Shown piece after piece: positions 13,651-20,651 of a stretch of 22,898 nucleotides of DNA. The notes under the pieces were generated by a model that had not been told where the DNA came from, made no database searches, and worked only from the letters and a program-made list of their open reading frames with translations. The position numbers were made by a program, and so were the translations under genes. Origin of the DNA: Ruminococcaceae bacterium UBA6416 (GTDB lineage: Bacteria; Bacillota; Clostridia; Oscillospirales; Acutalibacteraceae); contig DJPI01000036.1 of assembly GCA_002438505.1 (NCBI GenBank), positions 1 to 22,898 on the forward strand, in the 5' to 3' direction. Positions within the stretch are counted from its first letter, which is position 1; the number at the start of each line of letters is the position of its first letter.

Positions 13651-15450
13651 ATGAAAAAGAAAAAGATAGTTTCAATTATATGCGCACTGTCGATGCTGGC
13701 CTCGCTTGCGGCCTGCACCGAAAAAACGGACAAAACCCTTTCAGAAACCGATACTTCCAAAAGCTCGGTTGTCAATGCGGCCGATAAGGATTACTCCGGA
13801 AAAACGGTCGCCGGAAAAGTTACGGCAATCGATGGCTCGGTTGTTACTCTTCAGCTAGGTGAACTGAGCGAGAATGCTGAAGGAAATACACCTGCGGAAA
13901 AACCATCGGGCGATGCGGGCGAAAACGCAAATTCGGCTCCGGAAGCTTCCGGTTCTTTAAATACGCAGAATACTCCTCCGGAAAAGCCAGATGGAGAAAG
14001 CTCTGATTCTCAGGCCGCACCTCCGGAAAAGCCCTCAGGTTTGCCCGGTTCGGCTCAGACCTTCACAGCCGGAAATGAAAACGCAACGGTTGACCTTTCA
14101 ACCGCACAACTCACAAAAAATTCAGAAGCAATCTCCGTCTCGGATATTAAAGAAAACGATATTTTGAAAATTACCTTCGATGACAGTAACTTTGCTTCTC
14201 TTGTTGAGGTTGTGACTGTTGGCGGTTCGGCGGGTTTCGGCGGTTCGGCTGAGGTGACGCAGGGTAGCAGTGCAAATACCATTGACTCAGACGGCGAATA
14301 TTCAAAAACGGTTTATACTTCAACCGGAGATGATGAAAATGCTTTGCGTGTTGACGGCGCAAAGGTTACGCTTGACGGAATAACCGTTGAAAAAAGTTCC
14401 GGTGCAACGTCGAACACAGAGAACGGAGATTTTTACGGGGTAAACGCTGCATTGCTTGCAACAGACGGCGCAGCGGTAACAATAAAAAACGCTGTCATCA
14501 GCTCTTCCGCTCAAAACGGAAACGGAGTTTTCAGCTATGGAAGCGGAACAACAGTTAATATTTCTTCCTCAAATATTACAACGACCGCAGATAATTCCGG
14601 CGGAATTCAAACAACGGGCGGCGGAACAACAAATGCAGAGGATCTGAATGTTAAAACCTCCGGAAATTCTTCAGCGGCAATCCGCTCCGACAGAGGCGGC
14701 GGAACGGTCAATGTCAACAAGGGCACTTATTCAAGTAACGGGTATAACTCACCGGCAGTTTATTCAACGGCTGATATTACAGTGAAAAACGCAACGCTTT
14801 CCGCATCAAATTCAGAAGCGCTGGTTATTGAAGGCAAAAACTCAATAACGCTTGAAAACTGCGATGTCTCTGGTAACATGAGTTACACAAAAGGCTCAAG
14901 CTCGGACGAAAACGTCCATAATGTGATGATATATCAATCAATGTCCGGCGATGCCGATGTTGGAACATCAAAGTTTTCAATGACGGGCGGTTCACTGACA
15001 AGCCAAAACGGAGATATGTTCTATGTTACAAACACTCACAGCATAATCGATCTTTCGGGTGTAACGCTCAAAAACAATGACAAAAGCGCATATCTGATGA
15101 ACATTTGCGGAAATTCCGCCTCACATGGCTGGGGAAGCGCCGGAAGCAACGGGGCGCAGGTTGAGTTTACCGCTGATGCACAGACCCTTTCCGGAGACAT
15201 TATTGTTGATGCAATTTCAAGTCTTGATATGACGCTTAAAGGAAACAGTGCTTTTAATGGAAGTGTTAATATTGTTGAAAATGCGGCAAACGGTTCGGCG
15301 GTTTCGGATAATGCAGTTATAACACTTGAAAAAGGAAGCACATGGAACCTCACCGGTAACTGCAAAATCACAAGCCTTGAAAACAACGGAACAATCAATT
15401 ATAACGGATACACAATAACGCTTGCCAACGGAACGGTATTAAGCCGTTAA
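13651..15450 (+). CDS. Surface lipoprotein with Pro/Gly-rich linker and beta-helix domain
   Basis: 599 aa. The signal sequence ends in the lipobox LAAC with Cys22, so this is a membrane-anchored lipoprotein. After a short spacer, residues 50-68 (GKVTAIDGSVVTLQLGEL) look like the first strands of a DUF5666-like small beta-barrel. It seems interrupted by a disordered Pro/Glu/Gly-rich linker (about 70-135) with PEKPSG/PEKPDG repeats and resumed at about 138-190 (ENATVDLSTAQL, IKENDILKITFDD). From about 210 to the end the sequence is a Ser/Thr/Asn/Gly-rich right-handed beta-helix with short strand-turn repeats, as in adhesin-like or carbohydrate-binding surface proteins. No catalytic motif is seen. 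GGAGG sits 9 nt before the ATG. It is divergent from the regulator/kinase pair, which suggests control by it (inference). Confidence 0.85.
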   Translation: MKKKKIVSIICALSMLASLAACTEKTDKTLSETDTSKSSVVNAADKDYSGKTVAGKVTAIDGSVVTLQLGELSENAEGNTPAEKPSGDAGENANSAPEASGSLNTQNTPPEKPDGESSDSQAAPPEKPSGLPGSAQTFTAGNENATVDLSTAQLTKNSEAISVSDIKENDILKITFDDSNFASLVEVVTVGGSAGFGGSAEVTQGSSANTIDSDGEYSKTVYTSTGDDENALRVDGAKVTLDGITVEKSSGATSNTENGDFYGVNAALLATDGAAVTIKNAVISSSAQNGNGVFSYGSGTTVNISSSNITTTADNSGGIQTTGGGTTNAEDLNVKTSGNSSAAIRSDRGGGTVNVNKGTYSSNGYNSPAVYSTADITVKNATLSASNSEALVIEGKNSITLENCDVSGNMSYTKGSSSDENVHNVMIYQSMSGDADVGTSKFSMTGGSLTSQNGDMFYVTNTHSIIDLSGVTLKNNDKSAYLMNICGNSASHGWGSAGSNGAQVEFTADAQTLSGDIIVDAISSLDMTLKGNSAFNGSVNIVENAANGSAVSDNAVITLEKGSTWNLTGNCKITSLENNGTINYNGYTITLANGTVLSR

Positions 15451-15470
15451 TAAAAGTCTCATTAAGTAAC

Positions 15471-15502
15471 AAAAACGCCGGAAAAGCATCCGGTGTTTTT
15501 GC
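15471..15502 (+). terminator. Intrinsic terminator of the beta-helix lipoprotein gene
   Basis: Stem AAAAACGCCGG (15471-15481) and CCGGTGTTTTT (15490-15500) with one G-U pair and an 8-nt loop; the right arm itself ends in five T. It starts 20 nt past the stop. Confidence 0.85.
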
Positions 15503-15511
15503 TTCAATGGC

Positions 15512-15577
15512 TTTACTTTTTCTTTTCCATATGATAAAATCATCTTAGATATTTGTCAAAATATGACATAATTTGTC
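15512..15577 (+). promoter_or_regulatory. Promoter region of the Cys/His-repeat protein with TGTCA motifs
   Basis: TTTACT (15512-15517), a 17-bp spacer and TAAAAT (15535-15540) form a plausible promoter. Just downstream is the inverted repeat TGTCA (15554-15558) and TGACA (15564-15568), plus a third TTGTC at 15573-15577. These might be an operator; the arms are short. Confidence 0.4.
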
Positions 15578-15598
15578 GAATGTTGGGGATGAAGAAAT

Positions 15599-18268
15599 AT
15601 GAAAAAGAATTGGACTGCAAGAGCTGCGGCGCTTGTTGCAATATTCCTATTTATCGGCTTTGAAGTTTTTTTCGCCTGCAAAGCTTCCTCGAGTGATATA
15701 CTGTTTCCCGCTTGCTTTGCAAAGGGAATATATACGGTTTCCTATGACGCGAACGGCGGCCATAACGCTCCCGAGTCACAGACCAAAAACAGCGGAGTAT
15801 CAATTCTTCTTTCAAACAAAATTCCTGAACGTGATGGATATATATTTGTCGGCTGGTCAACCGACAAATATGATGAAACGGTTCGCTTCATGCCCGGCGA
15901 CAGGTTTTCATATGATACCTCGCTGAAGTTGTATGCCGTTTGGAAATGCGCAACCCACGAGCATACATACGTTGACACGGTTGTTGAGCCCACCTGCACT
16001 GAACGCGGATACACAAAGCATGTCTGCACCGTCTGTAATGATGTGAAAATTGACTCCTTTGTTCAAAAAAACGGCCACGCCGCAAAAACGGAAAAGGCCG
16101 TTGCCGCAACCTGCACCTCCCCGGGAAGAAAGGAAGGCTTGCGCTGCACCGTTTGCGGCGTTGTTATCAGAGGTCTTGAAGAGGTGAGCGCGCTCGGTCA
16201 TGATATTGTAACGAGCGAAAAAGCGGTTAAGCCCACCTGCACGCAAAACGGTCTTACTGCCGGCGGATATTGCAGACGCTGTGGTTATGAGACCGAAAGA
16301 AGTTTGATTCCTTCTCTTGGTCACGATATTGTTAAAGACGCCGGAAAAAGCGCAACCTGCACAAAGGACGGTTACACCTCCGGCGAACACTGCACGCGCT
16401 GCGAATTCAAAACCGGCGGAGAAAAGCTTCCGGCGCTTGGTCACATTTATGTTATTGATGAGGCCAAAAGCGCAACCTGCACCGAAAGCGGCCTCACTGC
16501 AGGAAAGCACTGCACGCGCTGCGATTACAAGCAGACGCGCCATGTTATTGAGCCTCTCGGCCACAAAATAAAACGCGATGAGGAAAAAGAACCAACCTGC
16601 ACGGCGGACGGCTGCACCTCGGGCGAACACTGTACCCGCTGCAGTTACAGAACCGGAGCCGCACGCATTCCGGCGCTCGGCCATAACTACAGAACCGAAA
16701 AGGCGGTTGCTCCAACCTGCACAAAATCCGGACTCACGGAAGGAAGGGTCTGCACACGCTGCTCGGCCGGAACAAAACAAAAAACGGTTGCCGCACTTGG
16801 TCATAAGCTTGTCAAAGTCGCCGCAAAAAGCGCAACCTGCACCGAAAGCGGCCTCACTGCCGGAAAGCGCTGCACTCGCTGTGATTATAAAACGGAAGGA
16901 AAGGTTGTTTCACCGCTGGGTCACAGTTTTGTTGCGGACAAGGCAAAAGAAGCAACCTGCACCTCGGACGGGCGCACTTCCGGAAAGCACTGCACGCGCT
17001 GCAGTTACAGAACCGGAGCCGCACGCATTCCGGCGCTCAGCCATAACTACAGAACCAAAAAGGCGGTTGCCCCAACCTGCACAAAATCCGGACTCACGGA
17101 AGGAAGAGCCTGCACACGCTGCTCGGCCGGAACAAAACAAAAAACGGTTGCCGCGCTTGGTCATAAGCTTGTCAAAGACGCCGCAATAAGCGCAACCTGC
17201 ACCGAAAGCGGCCTCACTGCCGGAAAGCACTGCACTCGCTGCGATTATAAAACCGGAGGAAAGGTTGTTTCGCCGCTGGGTCACAGTTTTGTTGCGGACA
17301 AGGCAAAAGAAGCAACCTGCACAAAGGACGGGCTGACAAAGGGCGAACACTGCAAGCGCTGCGGATATAAAACCGGCGGAAAGGTTATTTTGAAAAAAGG
17401 ACACGCATATGTCAAAAACGTCATATGCGCAACAATGAAAAAGGACGGCCGAATCGCTTACCGCTGCCGTTTTTGCAATGCCATAAGGGGAAAAGAGCAG
17501 ACCGTTCCGATGGTTAAAAGCGCCGTTCTCTCAAAAACAGAATTTGTTTTTTCAAAAAGAGCGGCAATGCCTGAATATGTTGTCCGAGACAGAAACGGCA
17601 GCGCGTTGAAAAAGGGGAGAGATTTCACAGTAGCTTATACCGGCAACAACAGCACGGGAAAGGCGCAGGCCAAAATCACATTCTGCGGCAATTATAAGGG
17701 AGAAAAAACGCTTTCCTTCCGGATTCTTCCGGCAGCCGCCAAAAAAATCAAGGTTATCAGCATCACTTCATCATCGTTCAAGGCAACGTGGACAAAGGTT
17801 CCCGGCGCCGACGGATACAGAGTCTTTGTCTATAAAAACGGTCGGTGTGTTCGGAAGAAAGATGTGAGCCGTAATTCGGTTACTTTTAAAGGTCTTGACC
17901 CGGGCTGCAAATATACGGTTAAAGTTCAGGTCTATGTATATATCGGAAGCAGCAAAGTTTTTTCGCCAAACCTTAAAAGTTTTAAAACCGCAACAAAGGC
18001 TCAGTCTCCAAAGCTTTCCGTTGCTGCAGAAAAAAGACAGGCGAGGCTTTCATGGAGCAAAATTTCCGGCACAAAAAACTATGCCGTTTATTACAGCGCA
18101 CAAAAAAACGGAGACTATACAAAAATCGTTTCTTCAACGAATCACCGTGTCATTAAAAAGCTTAAACCGGGAACGAGATATTATTTCAAGGTTATTGCCG
18201 TTAAAAACAAGAATGACGGACCTCAGTACGCAGTGTTCAGCAAAACTGTTTCGGCAGTAATCAAATAA
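15599..18268 (+). CDS. Secreted multi-repeat protein: InlB-type domain, Cys/His repeats, two Fn3-like domains
   Basis: 889 aa with an N-terminal signal or signal-anchor (hydrophobic 8-27). Residues 45-117 form a Listeria/Bacteroides (InlB B-type) repeat: VSYDANGGHN ... GYIFVGWSTD ... LKLYAVWK. Residues 120-630 hold twelve 40-aa repeats plus a degenerate thirteenth, each with consensus GH...ATCT..GLT.G.HCTRC.YKTG....PALGH, giving Cys-x9-10-Cys-x2-Cys and a His per unit that could bind metal. Residues 640-712 form a beta-rich module (DFTVAYTGNNSTGKAQAKI). Residues 714-797 and 801-889 are fibronectin type III-like (TWTKVPGADGYRVFVYKNG; LSWSKISGTKNYAVYYS). No sortase signal or dockerin is present. 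A GGGGAT site lies 8 nt before the ATG. It is probably an extracellular adhesive or matrix protein; the true ligand is unknown. Cys-rich repeats of this pattern are widespread in gut Firmicutes but uncharacterised as far as I know. Confidence 0.85.
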   Translation: MKKNWTARAAALVAIFLFIGFEVFFACKASSSDILFPACFAKGIYTVSYDANGGHNAPESQTKNSGVSILLSNKIPERDGYIFVGWSTDKYDETVRFMPGDRFSYDTSLKLYAVWKCATHEHTYVDTVVEPTCTERGYTKHVCTVCNDVKIDSFVQKNGHAAKTEKAVAATCTSPGRKEGLRCTVCGVVIRGLEEVSALGHDIVTSEKAVKPTCTQNGLTAGGYCRRCGYETERSLIPSLGHDIVKDAGKSATCTKDGYTSGEHCTRCEFKTGGEKLPALGHIYVIDEAKSATCTESGLTAGKHCTRCDYKQTRHVIEPLGHKIKRDEEKEPTCTADGCTSGEHCTRCSYRTGAARIPALGHNYRTEKAVAPTCTKSGLTEGRVCTRCSAGTKQKTVAALGHKLVKVAAKSATCTESGLTAGKRCTRCDYKTEGKVVSPLGHSFVADKAKEATCTSDGRTSGKHCTRCSYRTGAARIPALSHNYRTKKAVAPTCTKSGLTEGRACTRCSAGTKQKTVAALGHKLVKDAAISATCTESGLTAGKHCTRCDYKTGGKVVSPLGHSFVADKAKEATCTKDGLTKGEHCKRCGYKTGGKVILKKGHAYVKNVICATMKKDGRIAYRCRFCNAIRGKEQTVPMVKSAVLSKTEFVFSKRAAMPEYVVRDRNGSALKKGRDFTVAYTGNNSTGKAQAKITFCGNYKGEKTLSFRILPAAAKKIKVISITSSSFKATWTKVPGADGYRVFVYKNGRCVRKKDVSRNSVTFKGLDPGCKYTVKVQVYVYIGSSKVFSPNLKSFKTATKAQSPKLSVAAEKRQARLSWSKISGTKNYAVYYSAQKNGDYTKIVSSTNHRVIKKLKPGTRYYFKVIAVKNKNDGPQYAVFSKTVSAVIK
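15960..17500 (+). repeat. Tandem 120-bp coding repeat array with a 360-bp higher-order duplication
   Basis: The unit is exactly 120 bp (40 codons) over most of the array, with unit boundaries at 16201, 16321 and every 120 bp to 17401. Units are divergent on the left and nearly identical on the right. Units in the right half follow a three-unit cycle: 16641-16962 aligns with 17001-17322 at an offset of 360 bp with 13 differences by hand count (about 96% identity). This is a recent in-frame duplication. Confidence 0.9.
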
Positions 18269-18273
18269 ACAAC

Positions 18274-18300
18274 TGACCGCCGAACCCGAATCGGCGGTCA
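18274..18300 (+). terminator. Probable terminator of the Cys/His-repeat protein gene
   Basis: Perfect 10-bp stem TGACCGCCGA (18274-18283) and TCGGCGGTCA (18291-18300) with a 7-nt loop. The following AACTGTTTTG is only moderately T-rich. Confidence 0.7.
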
Positions 18301-18354
18301 AACTGTTTTGCTCTCAGAAGAAAAGTTTTTTGAGTTTTTTAAAACGGATTAAAG

Positions 18355-18395
18355 TGCTTCACACATAATATTTCTGCTGTGAAGCAAAATATAAT
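18355..18395 (+). promoter_or_regulatory. Promoter and inverted-repeat operator candidate for cupin-pit
   Basis: Perfect 9-bp inverted repeat TGCTTCACA (18355-18363) and TGTGAAGCA (18378-18386), immediately followed by a -10 TATAAT (18390-18395). The -35 position falls inside the repeat and has no good hexamer. This is a likely regulator site; the regulator is unknown. Confidence 0.5.
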
Positions 18396-18421
18396 TATAT
18401 TTCAAACGGAGGAACAAATTT

Positions 18422-18751
18422 ATGGCAGCAATTAAAAACATTGAACACGCAAAAATTGAAAAGCTTAAAGAGCAGGTCTCTTATCAGCCCGGACAGGTTG
18501 TGAGCAAGACGCTTGCTCAAAACGCAAACATAAGTGTAACGCTCTTTGCGTTTGATAAAAACGAGGAAATCAGCACTCATGAATCCGGAGGAGATGCCTT
18601 TGTCCTCTGCCTTGACGGAGTTGGAAGAATAACGATTGACGGAAAGGATTTTGAACTTCATGAGGGCGAATGCATTGTTATGCCGGCAAGACACCCCCAC
18701 GCCGTGTTCGGAAAGGAAAAGTTCAAAATGCTTCTGACTGTTGTTTTTTGA
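18422..18751 (+). CDS. Small cupin-domain protein
   Basis: 109-aa single-domain cupin. The first cupin motif is at about residues 50-66 (ISTHESGGDAFVLCLDG) and the second at 82-97 (GECIVMPARHPHAVFG), with His residues placed to bind a metal. The first motif is reduced compared with the canonical HxH-E form. No signal peptide, so cytoplasmic. The N-terminal QPGQVVSKTLAQN stretch is, from memory, strongly conserved in a small cupin family of Clostridia and related anaerobes whose reaction is not known. GGAGG at 18408-18412 precedes the ATG. It lies 34 bp upstream of pit and may share a transcript with it, although no functional link is established. Confidence 0.88.
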   Translation: MAAIKNIEHAKIEKLKEQVSYQPGQVVSKTLAQNANISVTLFAFDKNEEISTHESGGDAFVLCLDGVGRITIDGKDFELHEGECIVMPARHPHAVFGKEKFKMLLTVVF

Positions 18752-18785
18752 TTAGTACCTCAATCAAAACCGACAGGAGATCAGA

Positions 18786-19841
18786 ATGGATTCAATTTCA
18801 GTCTTTTGGAGCCGTATGACGGAAAATCCGCTGCTGTTTATCGCCGTTGTGCTGACAATAGGAGTAATTCTTGTCAATGGCTGGACGGACGCACCGAACG
18901 CCATTGCAACCTGCGTTGCAACGCGGTGTATGTCTGCGCGTGCGGCGATACTGATGGCGGCGGTTTTCAATTTTTTCGGCGTATTCATTATGACACTCAT
19001 AAATTCAACCGTTGCGGAAACAATCACCAAAATGGTTGATTTCGGAAATGATCCGGATATCGCAATTATATCATTAAGCGCGGCGCTGTTTGCAATCGTG
19101 CTCTGGGCCGTTCTTGCGTGGGCTTTCGGAATACCGACAAGTGAAAGCCATGCGCTCATTGCCGGTCTCACCGGAAGCGCCATTGCGCTCCACGGAAGCC
19201 TTGACGGAGTTAATGGCAGTGAGTGGGTCAAGGTTATATACGGAATAGGAATTTCCGTTTTTCTCGGCTTCGGCCTCGGCTGGCTTGTTTGCAAGCTTGT
19301 AACGGTGATTTTTTACAATGTCAACAGAAGAAAAACCGAACCGTTTTTTAAAGGCGCGCAAATAGTCGGTGCCGCCTCAATGGCTTTCATGCACGGCGCG
19401 CAGGACGGCCAGAAGTTCATGGGCGTTATTTTGCTTTGCGTTTATATGTCGCAGGGTCAGGCGCTTCCGGCCGACATTCGGATTCCTGTTTGGCTGATGA
19501 TTGTCTGTTCCGTGATTATGGCGCTCGGAACGGCGCTGGGCGGAAAGAAAATTATCAAATCCGTTGGCATGGACATGGTGAAGCTTGAAAAATACCAGGG
19601 TTTTTCGGCGGATATTGCGGCGGCTTTGGCGCTTCTTATCTGTTCGGTTTTCAGCCTTCCGGTTTCAACAACCCACGCAAAAACAACCTCAATAATGGGT
19701 GTTGCCGCGGTGAAGCGTGTTTCGGCAATCAATTTTGGCGTTGTTAAGGAAATGGTTTTGACCTGGGTGTTGACTTTTCCCGGCTGCGGTCTTGTCGGCT
19801 TTCTGATGACAAAGCTTTTTATTGCTATATTTGCTAAGTAA
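18786..19841 (+). CDS. pit: PiT-family inorganic phosphate transporter
   Basis: 351-aa polytopic membrane protein with about ten hydrophobic segments. It shows the internal duplication of the PiT family: signature pairs NGWTDAPNAIAT (31-42) with MHGAQDGQKFMG (202-213), and GIPTSESHALIAGLTGSA (115-132) with LPVSTTHAKTTSIMG (291-305). The Asp residues 35 and 207 lie where the family has its conserved N-D/Q-D positions. It imports phosphate with a cation (H+ or Na+), usually as a constitutive low-affinity system. A GGAG site lies 7 nt before the ATG. The downstream DUF47 gene is its usual partner. Confidence 0.94.
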   Translation: MDSISVFWSRMTENPLLFIAVVLTIGVILVNGWTDAPNAIATCVATRCMSARAAILMAAVFNFFGVFIMTLINSTVAETITKMVDFGNDPDIAIISLSAALFAIVLWAVLAWAFGIPTSESHALIAGLTGSAIALHGSLDGVNGSEWVKVIYGIGISVFLGFGLGWLVCKLVTVIFYNVNRRKTEPFFKGAQIVGAASMAFMHGAQDGQKFMGVILLCVYMSQGQALPADIRIPVWLMIVCSVIMALGTALGGKKIIKSVGMDMVKLEKYQGFSADIAAALALLICSVFSLPVSTTHAKTTSIMGVAAVKRVSAINFGVVKEMVLTWVLTFPGCGLVGFLMTKLFIAIFAK

Positions 19842-19904
19842 TGCCGATTAATTGATACGCATAGCCTGGAAACTGCCGATTTAGCTGAAAGGAGCTTAAA
19901 CGCA

Positions 19905-20525
19905 ATGGCAAAAGGCGATAAGTTTTACTTTGAAAACTATATTCAGACTTCGGCTTTTTTAAAAAAAGGAGCGGAATATCTTGTTAACTGTCTGAAAAAC
20001 TATGATGCCCGGAAAATCGTCCCAATGCTTGATGATATGCATTTGATTGAGCACAGCGCAGATAAAAAGAAGCATGAGATGAGTGCGGCATTAATCAAGG
20101 CGTTTGTGACCCCGGTTGACCGTGAAGATCTTGATATGCTCAGCCAGAGACTTGACGATGTTATTGATAAAATTGAGGAGATTTTGCAAAAGTTTTATAT
20201 CTATGATATTCAGTCAATCCGGCCGGATGCAATCGAATTTGCCGAAAAAATTGTTCTTTCCTGTGAGCTTATCTGCGCGGCGGCGGCGGAGCTTTCGGGT
20301 TTCAAAAAGTCAAAAAAACTCGCCTCGCTCATTATTGAACTCAACAGCGCCGAGGAGGAGTGTGACAGAATTTATCTTTCTTCAATGCGTGCACTCACGA
20401 AAGAGGCGCTTCCTGTTCTTGAAACCGTTTCATGGCATAAAATTTACGATTGCTTTGAAGCTTGCGCCGATGCCTGTGAGCATGTCAGTGAATGCATAGG
20501 CTCTGTTGTTATGAAAAACTCTTAA
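19905..20525 (+). CDS. DUF47/PhoU-like Pit accessory protein
   Basis: 206-aa all-helical cytoplasmic protein of the DUF47 (PhoU_div) family, similar in fold to PhoU. Family motifs with metal-binding acidic residues and His are visible: LIEHSADKKKHEM at about 47-59, PVDREDLDMLSQRLDDVIDKIEE at about 70-93 (read as two adjacent blocks), and a second half repeating the pattern near 142-152 (LNSAEEECDR). Such genes sit next to pit and modulate phosphate uptake. AAAGGAG lies 11 nt before the ATG. It follows pit by 63 bp without an intervening terminator, so they are probably one operon. Confidence 0.92.
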   Translation: MAKGDKFYFENYIQTSAFLKKGAEYLVNCLKNYDARKIVPMLDDMHLIEHSADKKKHEMSAALIKAFVTPVDREDLDMLSQRLDDVIDKIEEILQKFYIYDIQSIRPDAIEFAEKIVLSCELICAAAAELSGFKKSKKLASLIIELNSAEEECDRIYLSSMRALTKEALPVLETVSWHKIYDCFEACADACEHVSECIGSVVMKNS

Positions 20526-20538
20526 TTAAGCAAAAAGT

Positions 20539-20607
20539 CACCGCCCTAGGGCGCACGGCAAAGACCATGAATTTCTTGTCACGCCGCCTTTTGAGCGGTG
20601 GTTTTTT
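20539..20607. terminator. Compound bidirectional terminator between DUF47 and CotH genes
   Basis: Plus strand: CGCCGC (20582-20587) and GCGGTG (20595-20600), one G-U pair, followed by six T; CACCGC at 20539-20544 can pair with the same right arm. Minus strand: the 12-bp palindrome CGCCCTAGGGCG (20542-20553) is followed by GTGACTTTTTG. It serves two convergent transcripts. Confidence 0.75.
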
Positions 20608-20651
20608 ATACTTTGGTTTTCATAAGGCCACCGGATAAAGATCAGAGCCGG

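Noticed and set aside
15908..16804. Long open frame of about 298 codons antisense to the Cys/His-repeat gene
   Set aside because: It is periodic with the same 120-bp unit and exists because the repeat has no stop in that frame. It has no ribosome site, and the plus-strand protein has recognisable domains.
16201..17400. Regular 120-bp repeats as a CRISPR array
   Set aside because: The units are contiguous coding repeats without unique spacers and encode a continuous protein.
20539..20607. Possible riboswitch (GEMM-like ACGGCAAAG string) downstream of DUF47
   Set aside because: It lacks the GNRA loop, tetraloop receptor and conserved core, sits at the 3' ends of two convergent genes, and is explained as terminators.
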